Made by a program: the position numbers and the translations under genes. DNA of 64,000 bases from Sediminibacterium sp. C3. GTDB taxonomy: Bacteria; Bacteroidota; Bacteroidia; Chitinophagales; Chitinophagaceae. The DNA is taken from the NCBI RefSeq assembly GCF_000508085.1, contig NZ_KI669560.1, positions 1,322,464 through 1,386,463 on the forward strand, read 5' to 3'. Of the stretch, positions 44,745 through 52,414 are shown one piece after another. The number at the start of each line of letters is the position of its first letter. Positions within the stretch are counted from its first letter, which is position 1. Below the pieces are notes generated by a model, which was given only the letters and a program-made list of their open reading frames with translations, made no database searches and had not been told where the DNA came from.

Positions 44745-44822
44745 TTTGGGCTGATATATATAATCTCCTCTGCAATCCTGCTTCGCAGTCTTAAATGAGA
44801 AGATTATATATATCAGCCCAAA
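44745..44822. repeat. perfect 22-base inverted repeat, probable terminator
   Basis: Arms at 44745-44766 and 44801-44822 are exact complements over 22 bases (left arm starts TTTGGGCTGATATATA), with a 34-base loop that itself contains CTGC/GCAG. It starts 5 bases after the photolyase stop, so it may serve as its terminator. It is longer than normal for one and lacks a clean T run, so it might also be a mobile palindromic element. Confidence 0.7.
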
Positions 44823-44897
44823 ATCAAATAAATCTTTCTTCAATGCAACTGTCAGTTCTGATTCTATTATTGCTGTAACTTTAAAAAAACATCAGGC

Positions 44898-45458
44898 TTG
44901 AAAATCTATATCAAAAATATGGTTTGTGGTCGCTGCAAGCTGATTGTTCGCACTGAATTGGAAAAGCTTGGACTTTCTGTTAAAGTAATTGAATTAGGCG
45001 AAATTGAACTTGCTGAGTCAATAAATGAAGAGCAGAAGAAGGAGGTTGCTGATCATTTAAAAAGTTTCGGATTTGAATTAATTAATGACAAAAAGAGTAA
45101 GACGATTGAGCAGATAAAGAACCTCATTAGGGAACTCGTACATGATAAAAACAATGAATTAGGAATGAATTTGTCTGACTACCTACGACAAAAAATAAAT
45201 TCAGATTACAATACATTGAGTAACCTTTTTTCTGAAGTAGAAGGTGTCACTATTGAAAAGTATTTTATTCTGCAGAAAATTGAGAGGGTAAAGGAATTGC
45301 TCATGTATGATGAAATGAGTCTAAGTGAAATAGCCTATGCACTCAATTATAGCAGCGTAGGGTATTTGAGCAATCAATTCAAAAAAATTACTGGGTTAAC
45401 TCCTTCTCATTTTAAAAATTTGAAGAGCAATATGAGAAAGCATATTGATGAACTATAG
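44898..45458 (+). CDS. AraC-family regulator with N-terminal HMA-like metal domain
   Basis: A 186-residue protein combining two parts. Residues 1-65 or so resemble a heavy-metal-associated (HMA) domain, with the CxxC pair in NMVCGRCKLIVRTELEKLG. Residues 85-186 are an AraC/XylS helix-turn-helix domain: IERVKELLMYDEMSLSEIAY, LNYSSVGYLSNQFKKITGLT, PSHF. This suggests direct metal sensing (copper is likely from the neighbours) coupled to DNA binding. The start is TTG at 44898, because the nearest ATG (44919) would delete the first beta strand of the HMA domain. It precedes the HMA-MauE gene on the same strand, 92 bases away, and probably controls it. Confidence 0.85.
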   Translation: MKIYIKNMVCGRCKLIVRTELEKLGLSVKVIELGEIELAESINEEQKKEVADHLKSFGFELINDKKSKTIEQIKNLIRELVHDKNNELGMNLSDYLRQKINSDYNTLSNLFSEVEGVTIEKYFILQKIERVKELLMYDEMSLSEIAYALNYSSVGYLSNQFKKITGLTPSHFKNLKSNMRKHIDEL

Positions 45459-45550
45459 TTTCTTACTATAAAACTTACAAATCTTATCTATAATTCTACA
45501 ACGCAGACAGGCATTGTTCAGCTGAAATTTGTATCCTAAAATTTACTACT

Positions 45551-46306
45551 ATGATACATGAATATCAGGTGACGGGTATGACCTGTTCCAGCTGTGTGGC
45601 AAAAGTGCAGTCAGCAATATTGAAAGTTCCTCATATCTCTTCTGTTGTTATTTCTAAAGAAGAAAAAAAGGCAACAATAACCATGTCGGAGCATGTTGCA
45701 CTGGAATCGCTGCAAACTGCATTAGACGCTCGCTATTCAATTACAGAATTAAAGCCTGCCATATTTGCTAATCCCGTTTCAACCTATCCCATTGATTCAT
45801 TAACAGAGGAAAAGAAAAGTTGGTGGGAAACCTATAAGCCGGTTTTAATGGTGTTTTTTTATATAACTGCTATTACTTTATTAGTACAGTTTTCAAATGG
45901 TTCTTTTAGCTGGATGCAAGGGATGCAACATTTTATGGCGGGATTTTTTCTGGTGTTCTCCTTTTTTAAATTATTGAATCTGGAAGGTTTTGCTGATAGT
46001 TATCGCATGTATGATTTGATTGCCAAAAAGTTCAAACAATGGCCTTACTGGTACGCGTTTATTGAATTAGGGCTGGGGCTTGCTTTTTTAGTTAATTTTA
46101 ATCCGTTAATGACCAATCTGATCACATTGATTGTAATGTCTGTTAGTGTAGTGGGTGTTTTACAATCTGTATTGAATAAGCGCAAAATAAAATGTGCTTG
46201 TTTAGGTGCAGTGTTCAATTTGCCCATGAGTACCATTACTATTATTGAAGACTTGTTAATGATAGGAATGAGTGCTATTATGATCTTTATTCATTTTGTT
46301 AACTAA
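45551..46306 (+). CDS. HMA-domain membrane protein (HMA plus MauE/DoxX-like)
   Basis: A 251-residue protein. The first 70 residues are an HMA domain with the metal-binding GMTCSSC motif (YQVTGMTCSSCVAKVQSAIL). After a linker come four hydrophobic helices (from PVLMVFFYITAITLLVQF) of the MauE/DoxX type, with a Cys pair in IKCACLGAVFNLP near the third helix. MauE-like proteins act in redox or metallocofactor maturation. A fusion with HMA points to copper handling in the inner membrane. It lies downstream of the AraC-HMA regulator. Transcription beyond it is cut by the IS30-like element, whose internal terminator begins 40 bases after its stop. Confidence 0.84.
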   Translation: MIHEYQVTGMTCSSCVAKVQSAILKVPHISSVVISKEEKKATITMSEHVALESLQTALDARYSITELKPAIFANPVSTYPIDSLTEEKKSWWETYKPVLMVFFYITAITLLVQFSNGSFSWMQGMQHFMAGFFLVFSFFKLLNLEGFADSYRMYDLIAKKFKQWPYWYAFIELGLGLAFLVNFNPLMTNLITLIVMSVSVVGVLQSVLNKRKIKCACLGAVFNLPMSTITIIEDLLMIGMSAIMIFIHFVN

Positions 46307-46317
46307 TAACATGCTGA

Positions 46318-46341
46318 GTTCAACCGATAAGTGCAATTTTT
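46318..46341 (+). repeat. IS30-like left inverted repeat
   Basis: The left terminal repeat starts GTTCAACCGATAAGTGCAAT and continues with a T run. It begins 11 bases after the stop of the HMA-MauE gene. Confidence 0.82.
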
Positions 46342-46345
46342 AAAC

Positions 46346-46382
46346 AAAAGGCAAAAAAGCTTTTGAGGGCTTTTTGCCTTTT
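46346..46382 (+). terminator. terminator inside the IS, before the transposase
   Basis: AAAAGGCAAAAAAGC (46346) pairs with GCTTTTTGCCTTTT (46369-46382) with one bulged A and an 8-base loop. It lies between the left repeat and the transposase start. It would stop transcripts entering from the upstream HMA-MauE gene, shielding the transposase and also cutting off the downstream DUF2911 and oxidase genes. Confidence 0.75.
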
Positions 46383-46411
46383 GACCAAGTAGTGCGACCT
46401 TTTGGTTGCTT

Positions 46412-47416
46412 ATGACAAAAAATTACACTCAACTCAGTTTGATACAAAGATATCAGATTGAAGCCTTTATTAAGGCTGGGATGAAACAAAAAAAGATTGC
46501 TGAACATTTGGGAGTTAATCCCTCGACTATTAGTAGAGAACTGAAGAGGAATACTGCTCAACGCGGTAGGACTGCTGGAACTTATTTGGCCAGCAATGCA
46601 CAACGTAGAACGGAACAGAGACACCAGTTTAAACCCAAATTGGTGAAGTTTAATCTGGCTATGAAAAAGCAGGCTGTTCGATGGTTGTCTAACGAAAAGT
46701 GGAGCCCTGAGTTGATTAGTGTTAAGGGTAAAGAGACGGGTAAGTGTCCTTTGAGTATTGAATGGCTTTATCAATGGATTTGGCAATCGAAGCATGGTAA
46801 TAAAGCGGCTGATAAACCATACAAAAGGATTTATCTGCATCTTAAACATGCTAGACGAAGAAAAAAGCGGACTAATCAGAAGGATAATCGTGGTATTATT
46901 CCTAATCGAGTGCCAATTGAGAAACGACCTAAAATTGTCAACAAACGAATTAGGCCAGGTGATATTGAAGTTGATTTTATGATGGGTAAGAACCATAAAG
47001 GAGCATTATTAGTAATGACAGATAGGGCTACTTTGCATACCAGTCTTCACAAGCTTAGCAATAGGCGAAGTGAAACAGTAAGTAAAGCCATTATTAAAAA
47101 ACTTGAGCAAGCAGACTATCCAATTCATACGGTGACTTTTGATAATGATTTAGGATTTGCAAATCACAATGAAGTTGCAGAAGCATTAAATGTTGATACT
47201 TATTTCACCAGACCTTATACCAGTCAAGATAAAGGAACGGTTGAAAACAGAATCGGACAGATCAGAAGGTTTTTCCCTAAAAAGACTGACCTTAGTATGG
47301 TGACAGATTATCAAGTAAAACGTGTTGAACAATTATTAAACAATAGACCAGTAAGAAAATTTAATTACTTAACCCCTAATCAAGTGCTACAACAAAAAAT
47401 TGCACTTATTACTTGA
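46412..47416 (+). CDS. IS30-family transposase
   Basis: A 334-residue transposase. The N-terminus has the IS30 helix-turn-helix YTQLSLIQRYQIEAFIKAG and IAEHLGVNPSTISRELKRN. The DDE catalytic core shows IEVDFMMGKNHKGALLVMTD (first Asp), VTFDNDLGFANHNE (second Asp) and TYFTRPYTSQDKGTVENRIG with the catalytic Glu; the C-terminus is NNRPVRKFNYLTPNQVLQ. The frame looks intact, so the element may be active. ATG 46412 follows an in-frame TTG two codons earlier. The stop codon lies inside the right inverted repeat. Confidence 0.95.
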   Translation: MTKNYTQLSLIQRYQIEAFIKAGMKQKKIAEHLGVNPSTISRELKRNTAQRGRTAGTYLASNAQRRTEQRHQFKPKLVKFNLAMKKQAVRWLSNEKWSPELISVKGKETGKCPLSIEWLYQWIWQSKHGNKAADKPYKRIYLHLKHARRRKKRTNQKDNRGIIPNRVPIEKRPKIVNKRIRPGDIEVDFMMGKNHKGALLVMTDRATLHTSLHKLSNRRSETVSKAIIKKLEQADYPIHTVTFDNDLGFANHNEVAEALNVDTYFTRPYTSQDKGTVENRIGQIRRFFPKKTDLSMVTDYQVKRVEQLLNNRPVRKFNYLTPNQVLQQKIALIT

Positions 47417-47418
47417 AC
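47395..47418 (-). repeat. IS30-like right inverted repeat
   Basis: The complement reads GTTCAAGTAATAAGTGCAAT followed by a T run, matching the left end except at three positions. The transposase stop codon (47414-47416) is contained in it. Confidence 0.82.
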
Positions 47419-47434
47419 TTAGACATATATTAAT

Positions 47435-47989
47435 ATGAAAGCTTTACTTATTTCAGTTTATGTCCTTTTGTTTTCTATTGTAGCTTCTGCACAGCATGAG
47501 AATCATCAAACGCCAGCAGCAAATGCAGCGCAATCAAAAAGTCCGAGAAAAACGGCTATGGCGCTGGTTGGGAAAAATCATGTTCATATTGATTATGGTT
47601 CTCCAAGTGTAAGAGGTAGAAATATTTGGAATGGACTGGTTGCCTATGATCAGGTTTGGGCTACCGGAGCACATAAGGCAACCTGGGTTGAATTCTCCAG
47701 TGATGTGCAAATTGCAGGAAAGCAGATATCAAAAGGAAAGTATGGTTTCTTTACAATTCCCGGAAAAGAAGAATGGGTCTTAATCTTAAGCAAAGATTGG
47801 GATATGCATCTTGCGGATGCGTATAATGTGGAAAATGATGTAATCAGGGTTGTGGTGAAACCTACCCTAAACAAAGAACTGACAGAGGCGCTTACCTATA
47901 AAGTAGTCAGAAGCTCAGGAGATAGAGGAAAAATTGAAATGAGCTGGGAATATATAACCGTTGCGCTGGATTTTCTGAATCTTAAATAA
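47435..47989 (+). CDS. exported DUF2911 protein
   Basis: A 184-residue exported protein. A signal peptide (ALLISVYVLLFSIVASAQ) is followed by a His-containing segment (HENHQTPAANAAQ) and the DUF2911 domain, recognisable from VHIDYGSPSVRGRNIWNGLV, AYDQVWATGAHKATWVEFSS and KGKYGFFTIPGKEEW. DUF2911 proteins are frequent in Bacteroidota and have no established function. The gene starts 16 bases beyond the insertion sequence and is 6 bases before the multicopper oxidase gene, so it presumably belonged to the upstream copper operon before the insertion. It may now depend on a promoter at the end of the element. Confidence 0.85.
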   Translation: MKALLISVYVLLFSIVASAQHENHQTPAANAAQSKSPRKTAMALVGKNHVHIDYGSPSVRGRNIWNGLVAYDQVWATGAHKATWVEFSSDVQIAGKQISKGKYGFFTIPGKEEWVLILSKDWDMHLADAYNVENDVIRVVVKPTLNKELTEALTYKVVRSSGDRGKIEMSWEYITVALDFLNLK

Positions 47990-47995
47990 TAAGTG

Positions 47996-50164
47996 ATGTT
48001 TTATAGGCTTTTTTTGACGCTTTTTTTTGTAGGTATACTGAATGTAGTATTCACACAAAACAGTTTTGCCCAGAAGGTTGTGCGGTATGATTTATGGGTT
48101 AAAGACACTCTTGTTACTTTCGCAGGCAAAGCTAAAAGGGCAATTGCTGTAAATGGTCAAATTCCCATGCCTACCTTAACTTTCACCGAAGGAGACACAG
48201 CTGAAATTATGGTGTACAACCAACTAAAAGAAGCTACTTCACTCCATTGGCATGGTCTATTTTTACCCAACAAAGAAGATGGGGTTCCCTTTTTAACCCA
48301 AATGCCTATTGAGCCTGGACAAACCCATTTGTATCGTTTCCCGATTATACAAAATGGAACCCATTGGTATCATAGTCATAGTGGATTACAAGAGCAAATT
48401 GGGATGTATGGCTCAATGGTTTTAAAGAAGCGGAGCACTGATTCCACTTTCAGAAAAGGAATTGATGATTTGCCTGCAATTCCTGTTATTTTAAGTGAAT
48501 GGACAAATTATAAGCCTGAAAATGTTCATCGAATGTTGCACAATGCTTCGGATTGGTTTGCCATTAAAAAAGGAACTACACAAAGCTATGCAGAAGCTAT
48601 CCGCGAAGGACATTTTAAAACCAAAATTAATAATGAGTGGAAACGTATGCTGGCGATGGATGTTTCTGATATTTATTATGATGCTGTTTTGATAAATGGG
48701 GAAAGAATAGCCAGCTTTCCACAATTTAAAGCGGGAGATAAAGTGCGTCTTAGGATTTCAAATGGAGGGGCATCCTCCTACTTTTGGATTTCCTATGCTG
48801 GTGGCCCCTTTACTGTAGTAGCCAATGATGGTAACGATGTGGTGCCAGTAGAAGTGGATAGGTTAATCATTAGTGTTTCTGAAACCTATGATATTGTAGT
48901 TACCATTCCCGAAAATGGGTTTTCCTATGAATTATTGGCTACAGCAGAAGATCGTATTCAGACTGCATCTGCTTTTTTGGGTGCGGGTACAAAGAAAAAT
49001 GCCAAACCACTTTCTAAGTTGAAATACTTTGAAGGTATGCAGATGATGAATGATATGATGAAAATGAATGGTGATATGGATTTGATGGGAATGGATATGG
49101 GCATGCAAAAAATGGATATGAATTCCGTAATGTATGCGGACGAAAGCGATTTAAATACACTGAATTATACAAAGCTGAAGTCTCCTGTTAAAACCAATTT
49201 CCCTCAAAATGCAGCTGTAAGAGAACTGAAATTTGAACTAACAGGGAATATGAATCGCTATGTATGGAGCATGGACAACAAAGTACTTTCTGAATCAGAT
49301 AAGATTTTAATTAAGAAGGGGGAAGTGGTTCGTATAACGCTATACAATAATTCAATGATGCGACATCCTATGCATTTGCATGGACATGATTTTAGAATTC
49401 TGAACGGACAGGGGGATTATGCTCCGCTCAAAAATGTGTTGGATATTATGCCCATGGAGACCGATACCATCGAGTTTGCAGCAAACGTAGAGGGTGATTG
49501 GTTTTTTCATTGCCATATTTTATATCATATGATGGCAGGGATGAACCGTGTTTTGAGTTATGAAAAACAATCCGATAATCCTTTGTTGCCCAATAAAAAT
49601 TGGGCCTACAAGGAATTGCAAAAAGAAAGTAATCCCTTTCATTGGATGGCACAAAACGATTTTGCTAACAATGGGAATGACGGCATGATCATGGTTCAGA
49701 ACACAAGATGGAGTATTGGGTCAGAGTGGCGATTGGGCTACAATGATATGCATGGATACGAATCTGAAACGCATATTGGAAGGTATATCGGAAGAATGCA
49801 GTGGCTGATGCCTTTTATTGGATTTGACTGGCGATACAGAAAGTTGGGAATACACCCTTCTGAGAAAAATATATTTGGGCAAAAGAATACCAAGGACAAT
49901 CGGGTACAATTAAGTGTGGGCCTTTCGTATACATTACCTATGTTGGTAACCTTACAAACTGAAGTATATCACGATGGTAACTTACGGGTTCAATTGCGCA
50001 GAGAAGATATACCCGTATCAAAAAGAATTCGTTCTGCTTTTATGATTAACTCTGATAAAGAGTATATGGTTTCAACCAGCTATATCCTGAGTAAAAATGC
50101 TGGTTTGCGGATTCACTACGACAGCGATATGGGGTTTGGTTTGGGCTTGACGCTCAACTATTAA
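47996..50164 (+). CDS. multicopper oxidase (CopA-like) with C-terminal barrel-like extension
   Basis: A 722-residue exported multicopper oxidase. A signal peptide (LTLFFVGILNVVFTQNSFAQ) is followed by cupredoxin domains with all four copper-ligand blocks: LHWHGLFLPN (about residue 83), HWYHSHSG (about 122), HPMHLHGHDF (about 456) and WFFHCHILYHMMAGM (about 505). A Met/Asp-rich segment (residues 347-379 or so, about one Met in three) probably binds Cu(I). The last 160 residues or so do not belong to the oxidase. They alternate like beta strands (GRYIGRMQWLMPFIGFDWRY, VQLSVGLSYTLPMLVTLQTE) and end GLGLTLNY, recalling the outer-membrane protein CopB. Likely role: periplasmic or surface Cu(I) oxidation for copper tolerance. 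Confidence 0.88.
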   Translation: MFYRLFLTLFFVGILNVVFTQNSFAQKVVRYDLWVKDTLVTFAGKAKRAIAVNGQIPMPTLTFTEGDTAEIMVYNQLKEATSLHWHGLFLPNKEDGVPFLTQMPIEPGQTHLYRFPIIQNGTHWYHSHSGLQEQIGMYGSMVLKKRSTDSTFRKGIDDLPAIPVILSEWTNYKPENVHRMLHNASDWFAIKKGTTQSYAEAIREGHFKTKINNEWKRMLAMDVSDIYYDAVLINGERIASFPQFKAGDKVRLRISNGGASSYFWISYAGGPFTVVANDGNDVVPVEVDRLIISVSETYDIVVTIPENGFSYELLATAEDRIQTASAFLGAGTKKNAKPLSKLKYFEGMQMMNDMMKMNGDMDLMGMDMGMQKMDMNSVMYADESDLNTLNYTKLKSPVKTNFPQNAAVRELKFELTGNMNRYVWSMDNKVLSESDKILIKKGEVVRITLYNNSMMRHPMHLHGHDFRILNGQGDYAPLKNVLDIMPMETDTIEFAANVEGDWFFHCHILYHMMAGMNRVLSYEKQSDNPLLPNKNWAYKELQKESNPFHWMAQNDFANNGNDGMIMVQNTRWSIGSEWRLGYNDMHGYESETHIGRYIGRMQWLMPFIGFDWRYRKLGIHPSEKNIFGQKNTKDNRVQLSVGLSYTLPMLVTLQTEVYHDGNLRVQLRREDIPVSKRIRSAFMINSDKEYMVSTSYILSKNAGLRIHYDSDMGFGLGLTLNY

Positions 50165-50203
50165 AATATTCTGGGGATGTAAAATGATTTTAGCACATAG
50201 TAA

Positions 50204-51001
50204 TTACAACTGATTTTCTGTTAGAATATGCACCGCAGCAAGCCCGTCTTCTCCAAGATCCAGCGAATAATTATTCACGTACAAATCTATATGCTGCCGC
50301 ATGACTTCTTCACTCATTTCCTGCGCGTGTGCTACTACATAGTCTGACACGGCGGGATATTTGCTGAATGCGTATTCTATGCTTTTCCTGATTAAACGGT
50401 CTACGGTTTTTACAATTTCAGGATCCAGGGTCTTCTTTGCAATAATGCCACCCAGGGGAATGGGCAATCGCTTGGTTTGTTCCCAGTAATTTCCCAAATC
50501 AATGATTTTTCTTAACCCCTTTTCCTGATAAGTGAATCTGTTTTCGTGTATAATCACACCTGCATCTACCTCTCCGCTTAATACTGCATTTTCTATTTCA
50601 TGAAATACTTTATATACTTTCTTTTTAGCTTTTGGGTAGGCCAGGCTGAATAATAAATTCGCAGTGGTGTTTTCCCCGGGAATGGCGATTGTCATTTCAT
50701 TGATGGCTTCTGGGCTATAGTCCAGCAATTTGGCGGGCTTAATTATCAGCAATGGCCCAACTCCCTTGCCCAATGCTCCTCCACTATTAAGTAAACTGTA
50801 GTTGTCTTTTACTTTTCCCCATACCCCATAACTGATTTTTGAAAAATCCATTTTGCCGGCAATGGCCCACTCATTCAGGGTTTGAACGTCTTCGAGATTT
50901 ACATCAAATTGAATTCCCTCTGTGTCTATTTTCTGATTAACCAGTGCATCAAAAATAAAGGTGTCATTGGGGCAGGGCGAAAATGCCAGACTAAATTTCA
51001 T
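50204..51001 (-). CDS. mqnD: 1,4-dihydroxy-6-naphthoate synthase
   Basis: MqnD catalyses the last dedicated step of the futalosine route to menaquinone, converting cyclic dehypoxanthinyl futalosine to 1,4-dihydroxy-6-naphthoate. The 265-residue protein has the MqnD start FSLAFSPCPNDTFIFDALVN, and MDFSKISYGVWGKV, LNSGGALGKGVGPLLI, EVDAGVIIHENRFTYQEKGL and LPIPLGGIIAKKTL, as in the MqnA/MqnD periplasmic-binding-like fold. It lies 36 bases downstream of mqnB; the pair confirms the futalosine pathway. mqnA and mqnC are outside the window. Confidence 0.93.
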   Translation of the reverse strand: MKFSLAFSPCPNDTFIFDALVNQKIDTEGIQFDVNLEDVQTLNEWAIAGKMDFSKISYGVWGKVKDNYSLLNSGGALGKGVGPLLIIKPAKLLDYSPEAINEMTIAIPGENTTANLLFSLAYPKAKKKVYKVFHEIENAVLSGEVDAGVIIHENRFTYQEKGLRKIIDLGNYWEQTKRLPIPLGGIIAKKTLDPEIVKTVDRLIRKSIEYAFSKYPAVSDYVVAHAQEMSEEVMRQHIDLYVNNYSLDLGEDGLAAVHILTENQL

Positions 51002-51037
51002 AGGTTCGGATGGTTTGGAAGTCTATTCGGTTCAGAT

Positions 51038-51706
51038 TTATTTCAGCTGATATAATTTATCAACGTATTGCAGCAGGGTTTTGTTGAGTAGTTCAATACT
51101 CTCTTTCATTAACCACTTGCTCTTGTCCCTTTCTCCTACATAATTAGAGATGGCTCTGATTTGTATAAAGGGAATACCGGTTTCTCTTCCTACATAATGC
51201 AGGGCTGCACCTTCCATACTCTCTGTTACCGGGCTGTATTTTTTTTCCAATTTTTTTATCAGGGTGCTGTCGGTACTGATCTGGTTCACGGTTATTGCAT
51301 CTACTTCGGGCAGTCCAAGTAAGTTGTAAGTTTTTAACCAGGGGTTGGGTAGTTTTCTTTTTTCAAAGGGATGATAGCTGCTTTTTTCCAACTTTAAATC
51401 GAAGATGTCTTTCCAATGCCCTTTTTCCATTACACCGGTGTCTCCCAACTGTTCGTTGTTAATAACCACAAGCTTTCCCGGGGTTGTTTTTTTCTGAAAA
51501 CTTCCTGCAATGCCCGCCTGGATAATTAAGTCGGGGCGTTCTTCTATGGCGAGTCGGGTGAGGGCTACAGCAGAGGCTAATAATCCCACCCCGGACTGAT
51601 AAAACTGCACTTTGATGCGCTGACTTTTGCCTGTGTAGAGATCGTTGATCCCCACAAATGCCGGCATCCATTCTCCTGTGGTTGCTGATGTAATAACGAC
51701 TCTCAT
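51038..51706 (-). CDS. mqnB: futalosine hydrolase
   Basis: MqnB removes hypoxanthine from futalosine in the alternative menaquinone pathway. The 222-residue protein belongs to the nucleoside phosphorylase/hydrolase fold: RVVITSATTGEWMPAFVG at the start, QAGIAGSFQ, VINNEQLGDTGVMEKG, and near the C-terminus the purine-site motif VTESMEGAALHYVGRETGIP followed by IQIRAISNYVGERDKSKW. ATG 51704-51706 is chosen because the fold begins there; the frame is open for another 48 codons upstream, across the divergent promoter region. Operon with mqnD. Confidence 0.9.
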   Translation of the reverse strand: MRVVITSATTGEWMPAFVGINDLYTGKSQRIKVQFYQSGVGLLASAVALTRLAIEERPDLIIQAGIAGSFQKKTTPGKLVVINNEQLGDTGVMEKGHWKDIFDLKLEKSSYHPFEKRKLPNPWLKTYNLLGLPEVDAITVNQISTDSTLIKKLEKKYSPVTESMEGAALHYVGRETGIPFIQIRAISNYVGERDKSKWLMKESIELLNKTLLQYVDKLYQLK

Positions 51707-51773
51707 AAACGTAAAGTTGACGAAAAACACGCAACTTTCTTCATTTTTGTACCTTTGCAAAAAATTTGAGCGA

Positions 51774-52181
51774 ATGGTGTACCTGACCAGACAAGAACAT
51801 TTTAATGCTGCCCATAAATTATTCAATCCTGCCTGGAGTAAAGAGCGCAATGAGCAGGTGTTTGGGGTATGTGCAAATGAGAACTGGCACGGTCACAATT
51901 ATGACCTTTATGTTACCATTAAGGGTACACCAGATCCTGATACCGGCTTTTTGTTCGACGTAAAAGCCCTCAGCAAGCTCATTAAAACCCATGTGATTGA
52001 CCATTTAGATCATAAGAACCTGAATATGGATGTGCCATTTATGGCTGGAAAAATGTGCAGTACAGAGAACCTGGCAATGGCTATCTGGGAGCAATTAGCC
52101 CCCCATTTGCCCGCTCCTGTTCAGTTGCATTGCATTAAATTGTACGAAACTCCCCGTATTTACGTGGAATATTTTGGGTAA
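51774..52181 (+). CDS. 6-pyruvoyl-tetrahydropterin synthase family protein (copy 1)
   Basis: A 135-residue T-fold enzyme of the PTPS/QueD family, which act on 7,8-dihydroneopterin triphosphate. Zinc ligands are HFNAAHKLF and the HGH of the active-site motif CANENWHGHNY. The Cys and a Glu in the pattern CxxExxHGH are both present. The Cys is the catalytic residue of PTPS/QueD, and a Glu at this place marks the folate-type PTPS-III, so activity could be in queuosine, pterin or folate synthesis. The gene starts at ATG 51774, divergent from mqnB. A -7-like TACCTTTG lies at 51750-51757. A second copy follows. Confidence 0.88.
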   Translation: MVYLTRQEHFNAAHKLFNPAWSKERNEQVFGVCANENWHGHNYDLYVTIKGTPDPDTGFLFDVKALSKLIKTHVIDHLDHKNLNMDVPFMAGKMCSTENLAMAIWEQLAPHLPAPVQLHCIKLYETPRIYVEYFG

Positions 52182-52293
52182 CTGTTAAACTGTCAGGGCT
52201 GATTTCGGGCGTTTGTTTAATCATTTTAAATAATGTTTAAACAAATAATCCCCGGCAGCGTTATTATACCGTATTCCTGCCTTTTATGGTTGA

Positions 52294-52325
52294 TTTGGTT
52301 TATGGTACGTAATTGGATAGGTTTA
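52294..52325 (+). promoter_or_regulatory. possible promoter of the second PTPS-folE pair
   Basis: TTTG (52294-52297), a 20-base spacer and TAGGTTTA (52318-52325), 7 of 8 to the Bacteroidota -7 consensus. It lies in the 233-base gap between the two PTPS genes, which otherwise holds an AT-rich 9-base inverted repeat (52212-52220 / 52237-52245). Confidence 0.4.
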
Positions 52326-52414
52326 CAGAACAATTCGTTTGGACACTTGATCAGCACACTTCTGAAACAGTACCAAACTTATATAAGTTCAGCGTAGCAC
52401 AAGAAGGATTAAAT

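Larger units (their letters stand above)
46317..47419 (+). mobile_element. IS30-family insertion sequence
   Basis: An element of about 1.1 kb with imperfect terminal inverted repeats. The left end reads GTTCAACCGATAAGTGCAAT (from 46318) and the complement of the right end reads GTTCAAGTAATAAGTGCAAT (ending at 47418); including the T run they match at 21 of 24 positions, plus one outer A/T pair. It contains one transposase gene in the + direction. No convincing target duplication is seen; ACAT occurs on both sides (46309 and 47423) but is offset by one base from the repeats. It sits between copper-type genes, inserted in their direction. Confidence 0.88.

Noticed and set aside
46340-46996. Minus-strand frame of 218 codons across the IS30 element
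   Set aside because: It is antisense to the intact transposase and crosses the internal terminator; its sequence shows no domain.
46309-47426. ACAT on both sides of the IS as a target-site duplication
   Set aside because: The copies are offset by one base relative to the inverted repeats and are longer than the usual IS30 duplication, so chance is likely.
51750-51757. TACCTTTG as a complete promoter for the first PTPS gene
   Set aside because: The -7 element matches, but the nearest TTG upstream is about 30 bases away instead of 19-21, so only a possible -7 box is noted.
52212-52245. Inverted repeat TTTGTTTAA / TTAAACAAA as a terminator for the first PTPS gene
   Set aside because: The stem is only A/T-rich with one G-C pair and lacks a following T run.
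52313-52414. N-terminal extension of the second PTPS protein from a TTG start
   Set aside because: The extra 34 residues have no counterpart in the first copy or the family; ATG 52415 aligns with the paralogue.
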